Shown here: piece after piece, positions 58,773 to 64,000 of the stretch
Numbering within the stretch: the stretch's first letter is position 1
How the letters are laid out: the number at the start of each line of letters is the position of its first letter
DNA from: Citrifermentans bremense R1
GTDB lineage: Bacteria; Desulfobacterota; Desulfuromonadia; Geobacterales; Geobacteraceae
Length of the DNA stretch: 64,000 nucleotides
Reading direction: 5' to 3'
Assembly: GCF_000426865.1 (NCBI RefSeq)
Contig: NZ_KE384581.1
Location: 216,478 to 280,477 of the forward strand
The notes under the pieces: model-generated
The model's input: the letters and a program-made list of their open reading frames with translations, nothing else
What the model was told of the DNA's origin: nothing
Databases searched by the model: none
Made by a program: the position numbers and the translations under genes

Positions 58773-60719
58773 TTACGCCGACTCCCATGCTTGGTACAGC
58801 GACGCGATTTCTTCGGTCAGTTGCGCGTGCCGTTCACCCGCTAGACGCGCGGCTTCATGGTCCGAGAAGAAGTCGGGTGCGGCCATCGCCTGCTCCAGTT
58901 CGGCCAGTTCCCCCTCCTTCACGGCGATCTTCTGCTCCAGCTCTGCCTGCTTGCGCTCGCGGGCGCGCTCCTCTTTCTGGCGCTGTTTGTCCTGCTCGCG
59001 CTGCTGCTGCCGTGACAGCCGGTCCCCCCCGGCGTCGCTGTCGTAAGATTCGGTCTTTTTCTGTTCCGCGGGCGAAGGGGTGAGGCGTCCTCCGCCGTCG
59101 CTAGCCGACGCCGGCGCCGTTCCGGAGGTCTTCTCCAGGTAGTATTCGTAGTCGCCGTAGAAGCTTTCCAGCTTCCCCCCGCCGACCTCGACCACCCTGG
59201 TGGCGAGGCCGTCTATGAAGTGGCGGTCATGGGAGACGAAGACCACGGTGCCCGGGAAATTCTTGAGCGCCTCGAGGAGGACCTCCTTGCTGAAGAGGTC
59301 GAGGTGGTTGGTCGGCTCGTCCATGAGGAGCAGGTTGGAGGGGCGCAGAAGCAGCTTGGCGAGCGCCAGGCGGTTTCTTTCGCCCCCCGAGAGGACCGCG
59401 ACCCTCTTGTGGATGTCGTCGCCGGAAAAGAGGAAGGCGCCAAGGATGTCGCGCAGTTGCGGCACCATGTCGAAGGGGGCGTCCGCCAGGAGTTCGTCGT
59501 AGGCGCTCCTGGAGGCATCCAACTCCTGCGCCTGGTCCTGGGCGAAGTAGTCCTTGATCACGTTGTGGCCGTCCTTCACGCTACCGGAGGTGACGTCGGC
59601 GTTTGCCATTACCCGCATCAGGGTCGACTTGCCGGCGCCGTTGTGCCCAACGAGGGCGATCCGCTCGCCGCTTTCCACCGTGAGGTCGATGCCGTCCAGG
59701 ACCACGTTGCTGCCGTACGCCTTGGTGATGTTGGTCAACTCCATCACGGTCTTGCCGCTTTTGGGAGGGGTGGGGAAGCTGAAACGGATCTTCTTCCTCT
59801 CCGGCGGCAGCACGATGCGTTCGATCTTCTCCAGCTGCTTGATGCGCGACTGCACCAGCGCCGCCTTGTCGGTCTTGTAGCGGAAGCGGGAGATGAAGTC
59901 CTCGATCTTCTCCACCTCCTCATCCTGACGTTTTTTAGCGTCCCTGAGTGCGGAGACCCGCTCCTCCCTGAGCACCAGATAGCGGCTGTAGTTGCAGTGG
60001 TAGTCGGAGATGTCGTGGTTCCATACCTCGGCTATGCGCGAGCAGACCTGGTCCAGGAAGAAGCGGTCGTGCGAGACCAGCATTACCGAGTACGGGTAAC
60101 CCTGCAGGTACCCTTCGAGCCAGTTGCGTGCCTCGATATCCAGGTGGTTGGTCGGCTCGTCCAGAAGGAGCACGTTCGGTTTTTTCAGGAGCAGTTTGGC
60201 CAAGGCGATGCGCATCTGCCAACCGCCCGAGAACTCGCCGCACTCCTTTTCCCAGTCGGCGGGGGAGAAGCCGAGGCCGGTGAGGACGTTTCCCACCTCG
60301 CTTTCCATCGAGTACCCCCCCTTGAGGCGGAACTCCTCCTGGAGATGTCCGAAGCGGTCGAGCAACTGGTCGTGTCCCGGGGCGTCGTGGGGTTCCCGCT
60401 CCAGCCGCGTCGTGAGCTGCGCGATCTCGCTCTCTATTTCCTGCAGCTCCGAGAGCGCCGTCATCACCTCGGCGAAAAGAGGCTGTCCCTTCGCCACGAT
60501 GCCGTCCTGGGGGAGGTAGCCTACCGTCCCGCCGCGCGCGATCTGGATCTCGCCGCTGGTGCTTTCCACCTCGCCAGCGATGATGCGCATCAAGGTGGAT
60601 TTGCCGGCGCCATTCTCGCCGACGAGACCAACGCGCTCGCCCTTTTTCAGGTGCCAGCTGATATCAGTGAAAAGCGGTTTCCCCGCGAAGTCCTTGGAAA
60701 GCTTCTTCAGGTGCAGCAT
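58773..60719 (-). CDS. ABC-F family ATPase
   Basis: A 648-residue soluble protein with two ABC domains and no membrane part. Walker A motifs are GENGAGKSTLMR (about 36) and GHNGAGKSTLMR (about 353), ABC signatures EFSGGWQMR and VLSGGERNR. The central linker (about 240-300) is charged, and the C-terminal tail (about 540-648) is a coiled coil rich in Lys, Glu and Gln. It resembles the YheS/Uup group, which act on ribosomes. The exact subfamily is not assigned. Confidence 0.93.
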   Translation of the reverse strand: MLHLKKLSKDFAGKPLFTDISWHLKKGERVGLVGENGAGKSTLMRIIAGEVESTSGEIQIARGGTVGYLPQDGIVAKGQPLFAEVMTALSELQEIESEIAQLTTRLEREPHDAPGHDQLLDRFGHLQEEFRLKGGYSMESEVGNVLTGLGFSPADWEKECGEFSGGWQMRIALAKLLLKKPNVLLLDEPTNHLDIEARNWLEGYLQGYPYSVMLVSHDRFFLDQVCSRIAEVWNHDISDYHCNYSRYLVLREERVSALRDAKKRQDEEVEKIEDFISRFRYKTDKAALVQSRIKQLEKIERIVLPPERKKIRFSFPTPPKSGKTVMELTNITKAYGSNVVLDGIDLTVESGERIALVGHNGAGKSTLMRVMANADVTSGSVKDGHNVIKDYFAQDQAQELDASRSAYDELLADAPFDMVPQLRDILGAFLFSGDDIHKRVAVLSGGERNRLALAKLLLRPSNLLLMDEPTNHLDLFSKEVLLEALKNFPGTVVFVSHDRHFIDGLATRVVEVGGGKLESFYGDYEYYLEKTSGTAPASASDGGGRLTPSPAEQKKTESYDSDAGGDRLSRQQQREQDKQRQKEERARERKQAELEQKIAVKEGELAELEQAMAAPDFFSDHEAARLAGERHAQLTEEIASLYQAWESA

Positions 60720-60822
60720 GTCTGGATGTTCCTTTTGGGATATGAGAGGTGGGGCCTAGCCCTGCACATTAACGGGGTATTGTAGGAGGAGAGGCGGGAG
60801 TTTGTCAAAACCAAAACCATTA

Positions 60823-61037
60823 ACAAGGAGAACATCTGAGGACATCTGAGAAAATCAGGAGAGAAGCCTAAACCTGTAGCCACGGAGAAAATCTGAGGCC
60901 GTCTGAGAAAAAGCTGGAGCCAAACAACCACAGGGGAAAACCGGGAAAACAAGGGCAGAAGAAACAAAAGGCGGGGAAGCCTCTAGTTCCATGCTTCTCT
61001 CCCGCAGTGCTCAGATTTTCTCAGAAGTTCTCCTTGT
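60823..61037. repeat. Inverted-repeat element with CTGAG motifs
   Basis: Left arm ACAAGGAGAACATCTGAG (60823-60840) is matched, with one mismatch, by the complement of 61020-61037. An internal GGAGAAAATCTGAGGCCGT (60884-60902) repeats the same theme. The 215-base unit lies between the divergently transcribed region of the ABC-F gene and the end of the HNH gene and has no coding frame I can support. It resembles a small non-autonomous element or a dispersed repeat. Confidence 0.5.
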
Positions 61038-61046
61038 GAGAGGTTT

Positions 61047-61385
61047 TCAGGGTTTCTTCTCTTTCCCCTCAAGGTACTCGGCGAGGATGGTGCGGCTGTG
61101 CTCGTCGTCGTGACAGTAGACGCAGAGGTTCTCCCAGTTGCTCCCGTCGGGCGGGTTGTAGTTATGGTTGCCGTCTTTATGGTGCACGGTCAAAAGGTGC
61201 AGGTTGGCAAGCTCGAACTCCCTCCCGCACTTGGCGCAGATCCAGCCGTGCAGCTTGAGCGAGCGCTCCCGGTAGTTGTCGGGGCGCTGCTGCTCGCCGC
61301 GCATCTTGCGGACCAACTCGTCTATCTCCTCGGCGCTCTTGGGCGGGACGCTCTTAGGTCCGCGCGGACGAAACGATGGACTCAT
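61047..61385 (-). CDS. YajD-like HNH nuclease domain protein
   Basis: A 112-residue protein with an HNH fold: CAKCG and CVYCHDDEH zinc pairs enclose LLTVHHKDGNHNYNPPD and NWENLCVYC, giving the H-N-H residues. YajD-like proteins of this length are widespread; their substrate is unknown. It is 21 bases upstream of the following minus-strand neighbour's end and is likely cotranscribed with the HD-domain gene. Confidence 0.9.
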   Translation of the reverse strand: MSPSFRPRGPKSVPPKSAEEIDELVRKMRGEQQRPDNYRERSLKLHGWICAKCGREFELANLHLLTVHHKDGNHNYNPPDGSNWENLCVYCHDDEHSRTILAEYLEGKEKKP

Positions 61386-61406
61386 CTCTGTCTCCTTTTC
61401 GGGGCG

Positions 61407-61982
61407 CTACAGGTTCCCTTTTAGTCCGATGGCTTCGGCCTCGGTACGCATCCCGTCGATGGTGTCGGCGATCAACTCGGGAAGTTCGACGCCGAGCATG
61501 GCGGCACCCTTCTCGATAACCGACCGGTCGGCGCCGGCGGCAAATGCCTTGTCCTTCCATTTCTTGGTGACGCTCTTCACCGGGAGGTCCAGGATGCTCT
61601 TGGACGGCCGCACCAAGGCTGAGGCTGCCACGAGCCCGGTCAATTCGTCGATGGTGAAAAGGGTCTTCTCCAACCGGGAGAGCGGCTCGACATCGCTGCA
61701 GATCCCCCAACCGTGGGAGACGACGGCGCGGATGTATTCTTCGGGCCATCCCGCTTCACTGAGGATCTCCGGAGCCCGGTGGCAGTGCTGGTCCGGGTAC
61801 CGCTCGTAATCGACGTCATGCGCCAGCCCGATCACCCCCCACATCTCCTCGTCTTCCCCGTACTTCTTAGCCAGGTGCCGCATCACGGCTTCGACCGCCA
61901 GCGAATGCCTCTGCATCTGGTCACTTGGCAGGTACTCTTTGATCAGTTCCCAGGTCGTCTCCCTGGTCGGTTTATTACTCAT
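61407..61982 (-). CDS. HD-domain hydrolase
   Basis: A 191-residue HD-superfamily protein. Metal ligands are visible in MQRHSLAVEAVMRHLA (His), GLAHDVDYERYPDQH (His-Asp and a later His), and ICSDVEPLSRLEKTLFTIDELTG (Asp). The ATG at 61982 has GGAGGG seven bases upstream and is preferred over ATG 62003, which lies before that ribosome site. The substrate (nucleotide or phosphomonoester) is unknown. Confidence 0.9.
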   Translation of the reverse strand: MSNKPTRETTWELIKEYLPSDQMQRHSLAVEAVMRHLAKKYGEDEEMWGVIGLAHDVDYERYPDQHCHRAPEILSEAGWPEEYIRAVVSHGWGICSDVEPLSRLEKTLFTIDELTGLVAASALVRPSKSILDLPVKSVTKKWKDKAFAAGADRSVIEKGAAMLGVELPELIADTIDGMRTEAEAIGLKGNL

Positions 61983-62093
61983 AGGTCTTCCCTCCGCTTT
62001 CATCGATTTAGACAAAGACAAAGAAATGCGTGCGACGGACGCGAATGTAGCCAACAACGGATGAGGTGTCAATGCTCCAGCGGACGCGCCGTC

Positions 62094-63035
62094 TCAGTCG
62101 GCAATGGCCTGCGATCTGACATAGAGCACGAGTCCCAATAACGACAGCACGACCCCGGCGCCCCCTGCGTATCCCGGCCACGCCCCGCCCAGAAAGATGA
62201 TCTCCCCTAACAGCGAGAAGACCACCTCCATAGCCTGGGTGGCATCCACCGCGGAAAGCTCGAAAGGGGTCCGCGCCAAGTGCCGCGCCTTGAAGAAAAG
62301 CGTGGTGGCGATGACGCCGGAGAAAACGGCAACGATGGCGGTATTGAGCAACTGCCCCCCGGTCGGTGCGGGAGGCCGCAGTACGACTGTCAGCACCACC
62401 CAGAAAGGGAGGGAGCCAATCACCATGATCAAGACCCTGCCGATGCTGTTGTCGAGTACGCCACTTTCCACCTTGGGGATGAACGCCATGCTCCCGTGCC
62501 GCGCCTCCCATACCAACTGGTTGCCGAGGGGGTAGGCGAATGCGGCGGCAAGGACCGGGACGATGCCGAGCATGGTTTCCCTCCACGACGCGGCCGTTGC
62601 CTGCTCGCAGGTGACAAGGACGATGCCGGTGAAGATCAAAAGCGTGAAGAGGATTCCCCGCATGGGTACGCGCTTGCGGAAAAGGAGCAGCACCAGCGGC
62701 GTGGCCAGGATGGTGGACTGCCAGGTGGTGGCTACTACCCATCCCGGCGCGAAGGACGAACTAAAGGTGAGCAGGGAGTAAAAAACGCCGAACCCGGTGC
62801 TGCCTGCGATGGTCCAGAAACACCAGTTGCGCCGGTAGGTGGCGAAAACCTCCCACAGCAGGCGCGACTTTCCGGTCAATACCAGCCAGGCGCTCAGCAT
62901 GGCGAACATGTAAAGGTATCGAAGGCTTGCACTCCAGAGCCAGTGCCCACCCTGCAGGCTCATGGCACGGTTGAGGACGAAGGTGCTGCTGAAGAAAAGT
63001 GCGGAAAATACGCCGGTTATTATCAGTCGTGTCAT
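62094..63035 (-). CDS. DMT/EamA-type multidrug resistance efflux transporter
   Basis: A 313-residue membrane protein with about ten helices, in the drug/metabolite transporter superfamily (putative multidrug resistance efflux group). It begins MTRLIITGVFSALFFSSTFVLN. Conserved WLWSASLRY, PGWVVATTWQSTILATPL and GNQLVWEARHG are typical. The ATG at 63035 with AAAGG upstream is preferred; a longer frame to 63206 adds a non-conserved tail. The substrate cannot be told. Confidence 0.88.
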   Translation of the reverse strand: MTRLIITGVFSALFFSSTFVLNRAMSLQGGHWLWSASLRYLYMFAMLSAWLVLTGKSRLLWEVFATYRRNWCFWTIAGSTGFGVFYSLLTFSSSFAPGWVVATTWQSTILATPLVLLLFRKRVPMRGILFTLLIFTGIVLVTCEQATAASWRETMLGIVPVLAAAFAYPLGNQLVWEARHGSMAFIPKVESGVLDNSIGRVLIMVIGSLPFWVVLTVVLRPPAPTGGQLLNTAIVAVFSGVIATTLFFKARHLARTPFELSAVDATQAMEVVFSLLGEIIFLGGAWPGYAGGAGVVLSLLGLVLYVRSQAIAD

Positions 63036-63199
63036 TGGGGCCTTTACTTGGTAAACGATCAATTCTGCCGGAGGGGTAACTCTGTAACTGAAATCCCGCT
63101 CCAGGTAAAGAGAAAACTCCGGTGCTCGGGCAGGCGCAAACGCCCGAAAAAGTGCCGTGGAATGGGGCTCGGCACGGGTGTCAAAAGCGCCATTCTGCG

Positions 63200-63228
63200 T
63201 TGACAATAATTGTCTATAGTGATACTTT
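63200..63228 (+). promoter_or_regulatory. Promoter with overlapping dyad before the TPR gene
   Basis: TTGACA (63200-63205), 17 bases and TACTTT (63223-63228). A perfect dyad GACAAT-A-ATTGTC (63202-63214) overlaps the -35 box, which fits a repressor operator. Confidence 0.5.
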
Positions 63229-63275
63229 CCGACACGTTCAACGCTTTATACCCTACCGCTCGGAAAGGTTCACAC

Positions 63276-64000
63276 GTGCATTTTTATAATATTTTCCGTG
63301 CTTCATTGTCAAAGATCCTCATTGTCCTGCTTTTGGTTGCGCTCACAGTACCGGCGCCCTCCTTTGCTCTTGATTCAGAAGATTCTCAGATCTTTATCTC
63401 AGGATTTAATGCCTATCAGAAAAAGGAATATAAGACTGCCATTGACAGTATGTCAGTGCTTCTCAAGAAGTATCCTGACACACCGCTCAAGGACATGGCG
63501 ATATTTTGGCTGGCGAGGGCGCACTATAAGGCCGGGCATCAGCAGGACGCAGCAAAATACATGGCGCAGTTCCTGCGGGAATACCCGGAGAGCCCGCTCA
63601 AAGCGACGGTCGAGGATGGGCTGCTGGCGCTGGCGGACAAATATGAGAAGGGCGAGCCTCTTGAGCTGACTTCGAAGCCGGTTGAGAAACCGGTTGCGGC
63701 GCCGGCAGCAACTGCCATTGCAAAGGCAGCTGCTGCCGAGAAAGCCGCTGCCGAGAAAGCCGCTGCCGAGAAAGCCGCTGCAGAGAAAGCCGCTGCAGAG
63801 AAAGCTGCTGCAGAGAAAGCTGCTGCAGAGAAAGCTGCTGCAGAGAAAGCTGCTGCAGAGAAAGCTGCTGCAGAGAAAGCCGCTGCGGCAAAGGCTGCTG
63901 TCGCAAAGATTGCCGCCGAGAGAGCTGCCGCTGAGAAAGCCGCTGCCGAGAAGGCTGTTGCCGAGAAGGCTGCTGCAGAGAAGGCTGCTGCAGAGAAGGC
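63276..64000 (+). CDS. Exported TPR protein with long Lys-Ala-Ala-Glu repeat (3' end outside window)
   Basis: Starts at GTG with GGAAAGG upstream. The signal peptide (about 1-34) contains a hydrophobic core KILIVLLLVALTVPAP and ends SFALD. A TPR-like domain (about 36-125) with FNAYQKKEYKTAIDSMSVLLKKYPDTPLKDMA and a second similar repeat (in two parts) resembles BamD or YbgF-type periplasmic TPR proteins. After residue 148 the chain is a repeat of AEKA (12-bp DNA unit) that runs to the window edge. The frame is still open at 64000. A periplasmic or outer-membrane scaffolding role is inferred. Confidence 0.8.
   Translation, partial: MHFYNIFRASLSKILIVLLLVALTVPAPSFALDSEDSQIFISGFNAYQKKEYKTAIDSMSVLLKKYPDTPLKDMAIFWLARAHYKAGHQQDAAKYMAQFLREYPESPLKATVEDGLLALADKYEKGEPLELTSKPVEKPVAAPAATAIAKAAAAEKAAAEKAAAEKAAAEKAAAEKAAAEKAAAEKAAAEKAAAEKAAAEKAAAAKAAVAKIAAERAAAEKAAAEKAVAEKAAAEKAAAEK
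63724..64000. repeat. Tandem 12-bp repeat encoding AEKA units
   Basis: About 20 tandem copies of a GCTGCAGAGAAA-type unit, partly identical and partly varied (GCCGCTGCCGAG), inside the TPR gene and continuing beyond the window. The encoded chain is a charged helix. Slippage could change copy number in steps of four residues without a frameshift. Confidence 0.85.

Noticed and set aside
63298..63669. A 123-codon frame at the start of the last gene.
   Set aside because: It is in the wrong frame: the frame from GTG 63276 has a signal peptide, TPR motifs and the AEKA repeat, and stays open to the end.

Overview
The window is a high-GC stretch of a bacterial chromosome. By gene content it comes from the Geobacteraceae (Desulfuromonadota; Geobacter, Geomonas or Citrifermentans-like). 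The evidence is SfrAB-type NADPH oxidoreductase genes, several multiheme c-type cytochromes, heme-containing periplasmic sensor domains, Cbc-like quinol oxidoreductase genes and many two-component and c-di-GMP proteins. The genus is inferred from protein resemblance; no database search was made. I found no tRNA, rRNA, CRISPR array, prophage or intact insertion sequence.

Layout: 1-10 kb holds a partial HD-GYP response regulator, a MerA-like flavoprotein, glyQS, ppdK, a cold-shock gene and a YaaR-family gene. 9.5-13.8 kb is a signalling cluster of two paralogous periplasmic binding proteins followed by a GGDEF/EAL protein. 13.9-19.2 kb on the minus strand holds a tiny zinc-ribbon gene with an in-frame UGA and a SECIS-like hairpin, a fumarylacetoacetase-fold gene, a radical SAM gene, thiS-thiG-thiE and a heme-sensing histidine kinase. 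19.5-22.7 kb holds an IclR regulator, coaE and a FapA-type gene. 23-28 kb holds sfrB-sfrA and a small cysteine-rich gene.

The most interesting region is 28.0-45.0 kb. Two membrane respiratory operons point away from a central regulator block (sigma-54 response regulator, hybrid histidine kinase, second sigma-54 response regulator). Read outward, each arm starts with a small membrane protein and a receiver-like protein lacking the phosphorylatable Asp, carries multiheme cytochrome and quinol-oxidoreductase subunits, and ends with a paralogous membrane protein of about 180 residues. The left arm is cytochrome c, HybA-like ferredoxin and NrfD/HybB-like. The right arm is a CbcA/CbcB-like seven-heme cytochrome c and cytochrome b, followed by a convergent dodecaheme OmcQ-like gene. 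Three sigma-54 type -24/-12 elements sharing GGCAC-N5-ATGCTA lie before the left arm, the right arm and the dodecaheme gene. Two of them have pairs of a 19-bp operator, TGTATA-N7-TATACA, about 100 bp apart. This looks like one coordinately switched respiratory regulon.

45.4-64 kb is mostly housekeeping: a receiver/J-like/TPR protein, mltG, a large GH13 protein, a methylmalonyl-CoA decarboxylase-like gene, an RCKP rubredoxin-like mini-gene, two M16 peptidase genes, lon, an ABC-F ATPase, an HNH protein, an HD protein, a DMT transporter, and the start of a TPR protein with a long Lys-Ala-Ala-Glu repeat that runs off the end.
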